Shown piece by piece: positions 48,083 through 55,820 of a DNA stretch of 64,000 bases (position 1 is its first letter; each line of letters starts with the position of its first letter). The stretch comes from Palsa-504 sp963835775 (GTDB taxonomy: Bacteria; Actinomycetota; Actinomycetes; Streptosporangiales; Streptosporangiaceae). The notes beneath the pieces are model-generated. The model was not told the origin of the DNA and did not search any database. It worked only from the letters and a program-made list of their open reading frames with translations. Location: NCBI GenBank assembly GCA_963835775.1, contig CAWIHB010000022.1:38174-102173 (forward strand), read 5' to 3'. A program made the position numbers and the translations under genes.

Positions 48083-48898
48083 ATGAACGAGTCAGCCAGC
48101 GAGCTGGAGTTCCTGGCCAGCTACGACCCGCGGGCCTTCAACCCGGTCGCGGTCACGGTGGATGTGGCGACGCTGACCATCAGGGACGGCGCGCTTGACG
48201 TGCTGCTGGTACAGCGCGGCGTTCCGCCGTTCGAGGGCCAGTGGGCGCTGCCGGGCGGCTTCGTGAAGCCCCAAGCCGGCGCGGCGGGCCAGCCGGCCGA
48301 GGAGGACCTGGACGAGACTGCGGTCCGGGAACTGGCCGAGGAGACCGGCCAGCGTCTGGGGCGCATCCACCTGGAACAGCTCGCGACCTACGGAGCGCCG
48401 GGCCGCGACCCGCGGATGCGGGTGATCTCGGTGGCCTACCTGGTCTTCGCCCCGGAACTGCCCGAGCCGGAGGCGGGCAGCGACGCCCGGGCCGCGGCGT
48501 GGGTCCCGGTCTCCTCGCTCGGGCTGGCCGAACGCGGCGGGCAGCGGCCGGGTACCAGCCGCAAGCTCGCGTTCGACCACGCGCGGATCCTGGCCGACGG
48601 GCTGGAGCGAGCCCGCTCCAAGCTGGAGTACACGCCGCTGGCCACCGCGTTCGTGGCCGAGGAGTTCACGATCTCGGAGCTGCGCACGGTCTACGAGACC
48701 GTCTGGGGCGAGCGGCTGCACGCGGGGAACTTCCACCGCAAGGTGCTGTCGGTGCCGGGGTTCGTGGAGAGCACGGGCGAGACCACGCAGACCGGCGGCC
48801 CGCGCGGCGGCCCGCGTGCGCGGCTTTACCGCCGCGGCGACGCGCGCCTGCTGCACCCGGCTCTGCTGCGGCCCGGCCGCGAGGACGAGATCCGATGA
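48083..48898 (+). CDS. NrtR-type NUDIX-related regulator (NUDIX domain plus winged helix)
   Basis: 271 residues from ATG 48083 (GAAGGA upstream). Residues 18-150 form a NUDIX fold with box 58-90 (ALPGGFVKPQAG ... VRELAEETG), enlarged by a short insertion; REL-EE-G residues are kept, so hydrolysis is not excluded. Residues 175-240 form the NrtR winged helix: TPLATAFVAEEFTISELRTV, YETVWGERLHAGNFHRKVL. In characterised NrtR proteins the NUDIX domain senses ADP-ribose or related NAD metabolites and releases DNA. First gene of the four-gene operon; overlaps the next gene as ATGA. It suggests that the operon is switched by a NAD or nucleotide signal. Confidence 0.9.
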   Translation: MNESASELEFLASYDPRAFNPVAVTVDVATLTIRDGALDVLLVQRGVPPFEGQWALPGGFVKPQAGAAGQPAEEDLDETAVRELAEETGQRLGRIHLEQLATYGAPGRDPRMRVISVAYLVFAPELPEPEAGSDARAAAWVPVSSLGLAERGGQRPGTSRKLAFDHARILADGLERARSKLEYTPLATAFVAEEFTISELRTVYETVWGERLHAGNFHRKVLSVPGFVESTGETTQTGGPRGGPRARLYRRGDARLLHPALLRPGREDEIR

Positions 48899-49833
48899 CC
48901 ACCGCGGAGGCGATCGCGCTGATCGAGGCGGCCAGCGGGCCGGATGACCTGTTCGGCCGCGACGGGAGCGACGCCTACCGGCGGCTGGCGCGGCTGACGC
49001 ACCCCGACTCGCACCCCGGTGACAGCGGCGCGGCCCGCGCTTTCACCCGGCTGGCGATGCTGTGGCGGCAGCACAGGGACGGGCACGGCCGGCTGCTCGC
49101 GCGAGGCGACATCGCCAATCTCTACCAGGCGGGGCCATCGCTGCTGAAGGTGCCCAGGGACCCGGCCGACAACGACCTGATGCGCGCCGAGACGCTCGCC
49201 CTGGCGGCGCTCCGGGTGCAGGTGGAGCGGCCTTTCCTGGCCTACTTCCCGGAGCCGGTCCGGGCCCAGCGCCAGCGCGATCCGGGCTCGGGCGCCGAGC
49301 GCTGGGTCAACGTAATCGGCCGGCTGACGGGATTCCGCAGCCTGGCCGAGGTGCGCGCCGCTTACCCGGGCGGGATCGACCCCCGCGACGCGGCGTGGAT
49401 GTGGCGCCGGCTGCTGGTCGCGGTCGGCGCGGCGCACCGGGCCGGGCTGATCCACGGAGCCGTACTGCCCGAGCACGTCATGATCCACCCGGCTGAGCAC
49501 GGCCTGGTGCTGGTGGACTGGTGCTACTCGGGCCGGGCGCCCGGCGGCCGGATCCGGGCCGTGGTCGAGCGGTACCTGGACTGGTACCCGCCCGAGATCC
49601 TGACGCGCCGGACCGCCGGGCCCGATCTGGACATCTGGCTCGCCACCCGGTGCATGACCGAGCTCATCGGCCCCTTGATGCCGGCCCGGATGGCGGCGTT
49701 CGCGCGAGGCTGCCTGCTGGCCAGTCCGCGACGCCGCCCGGGCGATGCCTGGCAGCTGCTGGCCGAATTCGACGAGCTGCTCGAGCGCCACTACGGACCC
49801 CGCAGGTTCCGCCCCTTCGCCATGCCGGCCTAG
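48895..49833 (+). CDS. J-domain fused to a protein-kinase-like (pseudokinase) domain
   Basis: A 312-residue protein. Residues 1-60 resemble a J-domain with the essential HPD at 36-38 (YRRLARLTHPDSHPGD). Residues 65-300 follow the protein-kinase fold: ATP-site Lys K85 (SLLKVPRD), helix-C Glu E99 (RAETLALAAL), and a catalytic-loop equivalent AGLIHGAVLPEHVMIHP in which the HRD Asp and the Asn are replaced (A189, H194). The DFG Asp is kept (LVDWCYSG, D208), and an APE-like WYPPEIL and PDLDIWLA follow. It is therefore probably a pseudokinase or atypical kinase tethered to a DnaK-recruiting module. ATGA overlap upstream, 40 bases to the vWA gene. Function unknown. Confidence 0.8.
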   Translation: MTTAEAIALIEAASGPDDLFGRDGSDAYRRLARLTHPDSHPGDSGAARAFTRLAMLWRQHRDGHGRLLARGDIANLYQAGPSLLKVPRDPADNDLMRAETLALAALRVQVERPFLAYFPEPVRAQRQRDPGSGAERWVNVIGRLTGFRSLAEVRAAYPGGIDPRDAAWMWRRLLVAVGAAHRAGLIHGAVLPEHVMIHPAEHGLVLVDWCYSGRAPGGRIRAVVERYLDWYPPEILTRRTAGPDLDIWLATRCMTELIGPLMPARMAAFARGCLLASPRRRPGDAWQLLAEFDELLERHYGPRRFRPFAMPA

Positions 49834-49873
49834 GGACCCCAGAAACCTAGGGAACACAGGAAGGAGACCCATC

Positions 49874-50839
49874 ATGGGTAGCGGACGATGGTCAACCAAC
49901 GTCTACGACGCCGCGGCGCGGTTCCGCGCCGCCACCGGCGCCAGCGCCTTCGCCTACAGCGACAGCGGCGCGGCGCGCACTCACCCGGACCTCGACCCGC
50001 ACGGCGTGCCGGTCAGGGAGAGCCGTGACTCCGCCGAGCATTCGCAATCGGTGGCGATTGCCGTGCTGTTCGACGTCACCGGGTCGATGCGGGCCGTGCC
50101 CCGCATACTGCAGGCCAAGCTTCCGCAGTTGCTCGGGCTGCTGCTGCGCAAGGGTTACGTGGCGGACCCGCAGATCATGTTCGGCGCCATCGGGGACGCC
50201 ACCTGCGACCGCGCGCCACTGCAGGTCGGGCAGTTCGAGTCCGACAACCGGATGGACGACGACCTGGGGCGGATCCTGCTGGAAGGCGGCGGGGGCGGCC
50301 AGAAGACCGAGTCGTACGAGCTGGCCCTGTACTTCATGGCGTGGCATACCGAGACCGACTGCTACCGCAAGCGGGGCAGGCGGGGGTACCTGTTCATCAT
50401 CGGCGACGAGATGGCCTACCCCCGGGTCAAGCCGGCGGAGGCACGCCAGGTGATCGGCGATGAGCTGGGGCAGGCGCTGCCCGTCGCCGATCTGATAGCC
50501 GAGGTTACCGCGCAGTGGGACACCTACTACATCCTCCCGGCGGGCGCGAGCTACGTCGGCGACCCGCAGGTGCTGGGGTTCTGGCGTGACCTGCTCAGCC
50601 AGAATGTCATCGAGCTCGGCGACCTGGACGCGGTGTGCGAGACCATCGCGCTGACCGTGGGCCTGGGCGAAGACGCGATCAGCCTGGATGACGGCCTGGC
50701 CGACCTGAGCGACGTCGGCTCCGCCGCGGGCCCGGCCGTGTCCAGGGCCCTCGCGGTCATCAGCGCCGGGAGCGGCCGCCTGGAACTGGCCGCTCCCCCG
50801 GATGACCTGGACGGCGCAACCGGGAACCGGCGCCTGTAG
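49874..50839 (+). CDS. vWA (von Willebrand factor A) domain protein
   Basis: 321 residues from ATG 49874 (GGAAGGAGACCC upstream). The vWA fold begins SVAIAVLFDVTGSMRAVPRI with MIDAS residues D67, T69 and S71 (a DxTxS variant). FGAIGDATCDRAPLQVGQFE and GGGGGQKTESYELALYFMAW supply the later MIDAS loop (T and E/D), and GYLFIIGDEMAYPRVK supplies the final D. No signal peptide or membrane helix, so it is cytoplasmic. In conflict and metal-chelation systems such proteins act as metal-dependent adaptors for partner proteins; here the partners would be the J/pseudokinase and PurA-like proteins (inference). Confidence 0.88.
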   Translation: MGSGRWSTNVYDAAARFRAATGASAFAYSDSGAARTHPDLDPHGVPVRESRDSAEHSQSVAIAVLFDVTGSMRAVPRILQAKLPQLLGLLLRKGYVADPQIMFGAIGDATCDRAPLQVGQFESDNRMDDDLGRILLEGGGGGQKTESYELALYFMAWHTETDCYRKRGRRGYLFIIGDEMAYPRVKPAEARQVIGDELGQALPVADLIAEVTAQWDTYYILPAGASYVGDPQVLGFWRDLLSQNVIELGDLDAVCETIALTVGLGEDAISLDDGLADLSDVGSAAGPAVSRALAVISAGSGRLELAAPPDDLDGATGNRRL

Positions 50840-50855
50840 AGGACGGGGACAGGTC

Positions 50856-52127
50856 ATGGGATACCAGCACCGCATCGTGTGCGGCCTGGGTTTCGGGGAC
50901 GAGGGCAAAGGGTCGGTCACGGACTTCCTGTGCAGTCCGGATTCGGCCGACCCGGCCCGGACCGTGGTCCGTTTCAACGGGGGCGCCCAGGCGGCACACA
51001 ACGTCGTGACCGCCGACGGGCGGCATCACACCTTCGCGCAGTTCGGCTCGGGCAGCTTCACTCCCGGGGTGCGGACCCACCTGTCCCGCTTCATGCTGGT
51101 CGATCCGCTGGCCCTGGCCGCCGAGGCGGCTCACCTGGCCTCGGTGGGCGTCGGCGACGGGCTGGCCCGGCTGACCGTCGACCGCGACGCGCTGCTCACT
51201 ACGCCCTATCACCGGGCCGCCAACCAGGCCAGGGAACGGGCCCGGGGCCAGGACCGGCACGGTTCATGCGCGATGGGCATCGGCGAGACGGCCCGATACG
51301 CGCTGGAGAACCCGGGTGACGCACCGCGCGTAGCGGACTGCTCCGCGCCGCGCACCCTGGCCCGTAAGCTGGCCCGGCTCCGCGATCAGCTGACCGCAGA
51401 ACTAGGCCCGCTGGATGCCCCGGACGTGCCTGATGTGTGCGAGGCCTACCGCGCGTTCGCGGCGTGTGTCGCCCTGACCGACGCCGGCCACCTGCGCCAG
51501 CTTCTGCGTTCCGGGCCGACGGTGTTCGAGGGGGCGCAGGGCGTGTTGCTGGACGAATGGCGCGGCTTCCACCCCTACACCACCTGGTCGACCACTACCT
51601 TCGCCAACGCCGAGACGCTGCTGGCCGAGGCGGGCGAGACCGCGGTCCGCGTCGGCGTCGTCCGCAGCTACCTGACCCGGCACGGCCCCGGCCCGTTCGT
51701 GACCCAAGATCCCACCCTGGAGTTTCCCGAGCCGCATAACCGGCACGGAGCCTGGCAGGGCGCGTTCCGGACCGGGCACCTGGACGCGGTCGCGCTGCGG
51801 TACGCCATCGAGGTCGCCGGCGGCGTCGACGCGCTGGCCGTCACCCACCTCGACACCGCCGCCCGGAACCCGCTGCGGCTGTGCCAGTCCTACCAGGTCG
51901 GCGGGCAGCGGATGGCGCGGCTGGCGCCCGGCCCGGAGCACGACCTGCAGTATCAGAAACGGCTGACCAGGATGCTGCTGCGGGCCCGGCCGGTGTACGA
52001 AGACCCGGGCCAGGACTGGCCCGGCGTGATCGAGGAGGCGCTCGGCGCGCCGGTCGCGATCAGGTGCTGCGGACCGGCCAGATCCGATATCCGGGTAACC
52101 GGCATAACGCTACAATCCGCCTGGTGA
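50856..52127 (+). CDS. Divergent adenylosuccinate-synthetase (PurA-like) paralogue
   Basis: 423 residues from ATG 50856, 16 bases after the vWA stop. It keeps the PurA P-loop GLGFGDEGKGSVTDFL with catalytic D15, the GGAQAAHNV loop with H48 (usual GGNNAGHT), FEGAQGVLLDEW, LTRHGPGPFV, and the base-binding THLD (usual TKLD). The IMP-binding TTGRGIGP is replaced by SCAMGIGETA, and the Arg-rich aspartate loop (TTGRRRR) by AWQGAFRTG. It probably activates a purine by GTP-dependent 6-phosphorylation but with another substrate or amine donor. The housekeeping purA must lie elsewhere. Last gene of the NrtR operon; GTGA overlap with the next frame. Confidence 0.85.
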   Translation: MGYQHRIVCGLGFGDEGKGSVTDFLCSPDSADPARTVVRFNGGAQAAHNVVTADGRHHTFAQFGSGSFTPGVRTHLSRFMLVDPLALAAEAAHLASVGVGDGLARLTVDRDALLTTPYHRAANQARERARGQDRHGSCAMGIGETARYALENPGDAPRVADCSAPRTLARKLARLRDQLTAELGPLDAPDVPDVCEAYRAFAACVALTDAGHLRQLLRSGPTVFEGAQGVLLDEWRGFHPYTTWSTTTFANAETLLAEAGETAVRVGVVRSYLTRHGPGPFVTQDPTLEFPEPHNRHGAWQGAFRTGHLDAVALRYAIEVAGGVDALAVTHLDTAARNPLRLCQSYQVGGQRMARLAPGPEHDLQYQKRLTRMLLRARPVYEDPGQDWPGVIEEALGAPVAIRCCGPARSDIRVTGITLQSAW

Positions 52128-52607
52128 GCGCCATGCAGCAGCCGCCGGTTCCGGACTCCGGAGCTACGGTTGTGACCGAGAGCCGGTCACAGATCAGCAG
52201 CCTGTTTGGTTTCCTCACCCTGGCCTTTGCCGTGGCGCTGGTCCGGGGCGTGACGGGCGCGTCAACCGGGTCCGGGCGAGTGGCGGCCGGTGTCTTCGCC
52301 GGCCTGCTGGTCGTGGCCATGGTCACGGGCTGGATCGTGATGATCCGCCGCCCTACGCGGCTGGAGGTCACCGAGGCCATGATCAGGTACATACGGCGCA
52401 ACGGCCAGGAGCTCACCTTGTCGCGCGAGTGGGGGCGACGAGCTGCTCTTCGTGCAGCGCCGCAGCGGCCGGAGCTGGACGCTTGGGCTCACCATCACGG
52501 GCACGGGCACCGTGATCTTCCTGAGCTTCTTCTCCAGGAAGGCGATCAGGCAGGCGTGCCTGGCCCGCGGCTGGCGCTTCGGCGACCGGATCATCCGCCA
52601 GCGGTAA
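52124..52607 (+). pseudogene. Bacterial PH-like membrane protein with a G-tract frameshift
   Basis: GTG 52124 overlaps the PurA-like stop. The first frame gives an N-terminal tail, two membrane helices (LFGFLTLAFAVALVRGVTGA, VAAGVFAGLLVVAMVTGWIV), then RRPTRLEVTEAMIRYIRRNG and QELTLSREW. At a run of five G (52431-52435) the frame breaks. One G fewer would continue GDELLFVQRRSGRSWTLGLT, VIFLSFFSRKAIRQACLARG and WRFGDRIIRQR to TAA at 52607. Either a real frameshift, a phase-variable tract or a sequence error. If expressed it would be the fifth gene of the operon. Confidence 0.75.
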
Positions 52608-53129
52608 CCTCGTCACGCGGACGGCGGCCAGTACCGCACCGGTGAGGTAGCAGGCCAGGGCCAGCGCCCACAGCCCCGCCATGATCATCGAGCTGAAGGC
52701 ATGCCCGTAGTCCAGGAAGCTCACCCCGTTGAACCCGGCCCCCACGATGGCCAGCGCGCCGAGCACCGACAGCCCGATGACCAGGCGGCCGTCCTGGCGC
52801 CGGGCGAGACCCAGGCTGGCCAGGGCAGCCAGCGCCAGCGCCAGCCCGAAGACGGCGTGGGCGGCGGCCCAGCCCGGCCCGTGCGAGATGACCCAGGCCA
52901 GGCCCGAGGCGGCGCCGCCGAAGTAGTTGGCCGCACCAGAGCCGGGATGCCGGCCGGGCAGGACGACGTACACGTTCACGGCCATGCCGAGCAGGTACTG
53001 GGCCAGCAGGAGCAGGCAGGCGACGGCGTTGACCGCGAGCAGGCGGCCCGCGGAGCCGACCCGGCCGGCCGTCACGCTGCCGCCGCGGTGACGCGGTCCA
53101 GCACCCGCCGGGTCATCCGTCCTCGGCAT
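52413..53129 (-). CDS. Four-helix membrane protein of unknown function
   Basis: A frame of 238 codons with four strongly hydrophobic helices: LLAVNAVACLLLLAQYLLGM, AAHAVFGLALALAALASLGL, LVIGLSVLGALAIVGAGFNG, and MIMAGLWALALACYLTGAVL. Between helices 1 and 2 lies an extracytoplasmic loop, NVYVVLPGRHPGSGAANYFG. It resembles small DoxX/COX15-like four-helix proteins, but I cannot place it. The start is unclear: ATG 53129 overlaps the PadR-like gene, and GTG 53075 is the better candidate. The last roughly 65 codons are antisense to the neighbouring gene and look non-native. Confidence 0.65.
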   Translation of the reverse strand: MPRTDDPAGAGPRHRGGSVTAGRVGSAGRLLAVNAVACLLLLAQYLLGMAVNVYVVLPGRHPGSGAANYFGGAASGLAWVISHGPGWAAAHAVFGLALALAALASLGLARRQDGRLVIGLSVLGALAIVGAGFNGVSFLDYGHAFSSMIMAGLWALALACYLTGAVLAAVRVTRLPLADDPVAEAPAAGQARLPDRLPGEEAQEDHGARARDGEPKRPAPAAAALHEEQLVAPTRATR

Positions 53130-53688
53130 CCGGCACCCTTATCTCTCGCGGGACGCGCACCAGGCGGCCGGCCCTGCGCGCCACCGCCTGGCCGCCGGGC
53201 GGACCGGCAGCCAGCCGGTGCTCGAATTCGTCATGCCAGCGCAGCTCCGCCTCGAGCCGCAGCTCGCCGCGGCGGAACGTGGCCACGGCCAGCGGCGACA
53301 GCACGCCCTGCCCGGTCAGCCGGCCGCGCTCGGCGGCCATCGCCTCCAGCTGCGCCGCGACCCGGCGGCGGCGGGCCGCCAGCCGCTCGGTCAGCTCCCC
53401 GGCGTCCGGGCCGGCGGCGAAGAGCAGCACGACAGAAACCGGGTCGGCTGAGCCGAAGATGACTTCCAGGGCGGCGTCACGCTGCACGATCAGCTCCAGC
53501 CGCCCCTCGGCGGTGACCTGGTACACCGTGCGGGCCGGGCGCCGGCCCACCTTTTCCTCCCGCACCGCCTCGATCAGCCCTTCGCCGTCAAGCTTGCGCA
53601 GCTCGGCATACAGTGCGCCGCCGGTGATGCCGCCCCACACCTCGGCGTTGGCCAGCGCGGCGGCGCGGCGGATCTGGTGACCGTGCAT
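53113..53688 (-). CDS. PadR-like regulator with truncated N-terminus
   Basis: 191 codons from ATG 53686-53688: MHGHQIRRAAALANAEVWGG, ITGGALYAELRKLDGEGLIE, then VGRRPARTVYQVTAEGRLEL (wing), followed by a C-terminal helical domain with WHDEFEHRLAAGPPGGQA. PadR proteins normally have about 12 more residues (a helix ending LLxxGPMHGYQI); here these are replaced by a GGTCCG hexanucleotide array that reads Thr-Arg repeats in frame. The DNA-binding helix 1 is thus incomplete. The downstream membrane-protein gene overlaps its stop, so this was probably its regulator. Confidence 0.72.
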   Translation of the reverse strand: MHGHQIRRAAALANAEVWGGITGGALYAELRKLDGEGLIEAVREEKVGRRPARTVYQVTAEGRLELIVQRDAALEVIFGSADPVSVVLLFAAGPDAGELTERLAARRRRVAAQLEAMAAERGRLTGQGVLSPLAVATFRRGELRLEAELRWHDEFEHRLAAGPPGGQAVARRAGRLVRVPREIRVPDAEDG

Positions 53689-53694
53689 CGGCCC

Positions 53695-53721
53695 GGTCCG
53701 GGTCCGGGTCCGGGTCCGGGT
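53695..53721. repeat. GGTCCG hexanucleotide repeat at the PadR start
   Basis: Four perfect GGTCCG copies (53695-53718) plus GGT, placed exactly where the PadR N-terminus and a DUF222 remnant meet on opposite strands. It probably marks a recombination or slippage junction. Confidence 0.85.
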
Positions 53722-53845
53722 GGCAGCGTGATCCCGGCCGGGTTCGCCGGCAAGATCAACCTGACCGTCCCCGCCACCACGCTGCTGGACCTGGCGGACC
53801 GGCCGGGTGAGATCGCGGGCATCGGGCCGGTCGACCCGAATCCCG
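53719..53845 (+). pseudogene. DUF222/HNH-type protein, short internal fragment
   Basis: A 42-codon piece reading GSVIPAGFAGKINLTVPATT, LLDLADRPGEIAGIGPVDPN matches the interior of DUF222 (13E12-repeat) proteins that carry a C-terminal HNH nuclease (NLTVPL.TLLGLADRPG...GPID). Both sides are lost. The 3' border sequence (VDPNPGANT) has a related copy at 60108-60155. Confidence 0.7.
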
Positions 53846-54101
53846 GAGCAAATACATCCGATTGTTACCGATCCCAGATGCGAGCCGACCCAGCGCGGGT
53901 GGCTCATCCGCGGCGCCTGGACTTGCCGCACTCCTAGGCTGAGGGTGCCAGACGTGCAGCGAACGGGCTGGTGCTGGGAATGAAGATCATGACGCACGTC
54001 GTCTGTCGATGCGTGAAGCGGCGAAGCGGCGCGGCACCTGCGGAATGACGGTCACCCGTGAGAGCATTAATTCCCGGTCAAGCACGCGGAGGAGGGTCGG
54101 C

Positions 54102-55820
54102 GTGACGGACGGGCGGACGGGACGATCGGGCGAGCGGGACGCGCTGGAGCTGTACGCGCCGCTGCTCGCCAGCCTGGGAGGCGGTGTCGGCGACGGTGCG
54201 GGCAGCGTTGGGGCGCTGGTGGACGAGCGGGTGTCGCTCCTGGTGGACGAAGCCGTCAAGGTATGGAGCAGGCCGGGATTCGACACGTTCCTCTCGGTTC
54301 CGGCACTCCGCTTCACCCCGTTCGACTACCAGTTGCAGGCGGCGCGAAGCGCGCTGCGCCGGATGCGGGGTCGAGCGATACTCGCCGACGAGGTGGGACT
54401 GGGCAAGACGATCGAGGCCGGGCTGATTCTCGCTGAGCTGCGGCTGCGCGGGCTGGCCGACCGGACGCTGGTCATCACCCCGGCTGGGCTCGTGGCACAG
54501 TGGCGGGAGGAACTCGAGCGCAAGTTCGGCGTACCCACGACGATCCCCGGCCAGGACGCGGATCGTGGTGTACTGGTCGTCTCGCTGGCGGCCGCCCGTC
54601 GCGACCCGCTGAGATCGCAGCTGACACCAGAATCCTGGGACCTGATCATCGTCGACGAGGCGCACCGGGTCCGGGCGCCGCGCAGCGTTTCCGGGCAGCT
54701 GATCCGCCAGCTCAGGTCGCGATACCTGCTGCTGCTGACCGCCACGCCGGTAGAGAACCGGCTACAGGACCTCTACGAGATGGTGAGCCTGGTCGCGCCC
54801 GGATTGCTGGGGACCGCGGCCCAGTTCCGAGCCGCCCACGGCACCGCGCCGCTCGCCACGCCTGGCAGGGAACCACGGAACGTCGCCGCGCTGCGCAAGC
54901 AGACCGCCGAGGTGATGATCAGGCACCGGCGCAGCGAGGTGAGCGTGCTGCTGCCGCAGCGTCTGGCCGAGACAGTACGCGTAGAGCCGTCCGGCGCCGA
55001 ACGGCAATGGTACGCCGACCTGACCGCACGAGTCCGCGCCGAGGGAAGGACGACCACGTCGGCGCAACGGCTGACCCTGCGCAGCGTGGCGAAGCTGGCC
55101 GGGTCGAGCCCCGCCGCGGCGGCGCCCACCCTGGCCAAGATCGGCTGGGACGACCTGGCCCGGCGCGGCTCCCTGCTTACCGCCCCGGCGAAGGTCGCGG
55201 TGCTGCTCGACCGGCTGGGCCGGTTCACCCAGGCGGGGCAGAAGGTCCTGGTGTTCACCGCGTTCCGGCAGACCCTGGAGCTGCTGACCGATCAGGTGCC
55301 AGGCGCTGCGGTCTACCACGGCAGCCTGCCGCGCGCGGAGAAGGAGCGGACGATTGCCGCTTTCCGCGACGAGGCTCAAGTACTGCTGTCCACCGAGTCC
55401 GCCGGGGAGGGGCGCAATCTCCAGTTCTGCCATGTGATGGTGAACATGGACCTGCCGTGGAACCCGATGCAGATCGAGCAGCGGCTCGGCCGTCTGCACC
55501 GGGTCGGCCAGGAGCACGACGTCTTGCTGACCAACCTGGTCGCCAGCGGCACCATCGAGGAGCAGGTCCTGCGCGTGCTTGAGGCGAAGATCAACCTGTT
55601 CGAGCTGGTGGTGGGCGAGCTCGACATGATCCTCGGCCGGGTGGACGACGAGTTCGACTTCGAGACCACGGTGTTCGACGCGTTCGTCACCTCGGAAGAC
55701 GACACGGAGTTCGGCGAGCGGATGGTGGTCATCGGCGACGATCTGGCCCGAGCCAGGACCGATTACCTGGCCAGCCGCGCGTCGATCGACAACCTGGTCT
55801 CGGAAGAGGAGGGCGCGTGA
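54102..55820 (+). CDS. SNF2/RapA-like DEAD-type helicase
   Basis: 572 residues from GTG 54102, selected because GGAGGAGGG precedes it. The superfamily 2 motor has PFDYQLQAARSALRRM (Q motif), motif I ADEVGLGKTIEAGLIL (about 96-108), motif Ia LVITPAGLVAQWREEL, motif II IIVDEAHRV (about 183), motif III LLTATPVEN, motif V LLSTESAGEGRNLQF, and motif VI QIEQRLGRLHRVGQ. It resembles RapA/HepA-type SNF2 ATPases without the accessory N- and C-terminal domains. It overlaps the downstream partner gene as GTGA, implying a two-protein complex that remodels protein-DNA or RNA polymerase complexes, or a defence role (inference). Confidence 0.93.
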   Translation: MTDGRTGRSGERDALELYAPLLASLGGGVGDGAGSVGALVDERVSLLVDEAVKVWSRPGFDTFLSVPALRFTPFDYQLQAARSALRRMRGRAILADEVGLGKTIEAGLILAELRLRGLADRTLVITPAGLVAQWREELERKFGVPTTIPGQDADRGVLVVSLAAARRDPLRSQLTPESWDLIIVDEAHRVRAPRSVSGQLIRQLRSRYLLLLTATPVENRLQDLYEMVSLVAPGLLGTAAQFRAAHGTAPLATPGREPRNVAALRKQTAEVMIRHRRSEVSVLLPQRLAETVRVEPSGAERQWYADLTARVRAEGRTTTSAQRLTLRSVAKLAGSSPAAAAPTLAKIGWDDLARRGSLLTAPAKVAVLLDRLGRFTQAGQKVLVFTAFRQTLELLTDQVPGAAVYHGSLPRAEKERTIAAFRDEAQVLLSTESAGEGRNLQFCHVMVNMDLPWNPMQIEQRLGRLHRVGQEHDVLLTNLVASGTIEEQVLRVLEAKINLFELVVGELDMILGRVDDEFDFETTVFDAFVTSEDDTEFGERMVVIGDDLARARTDYLASRASIDNLVSEEEGA

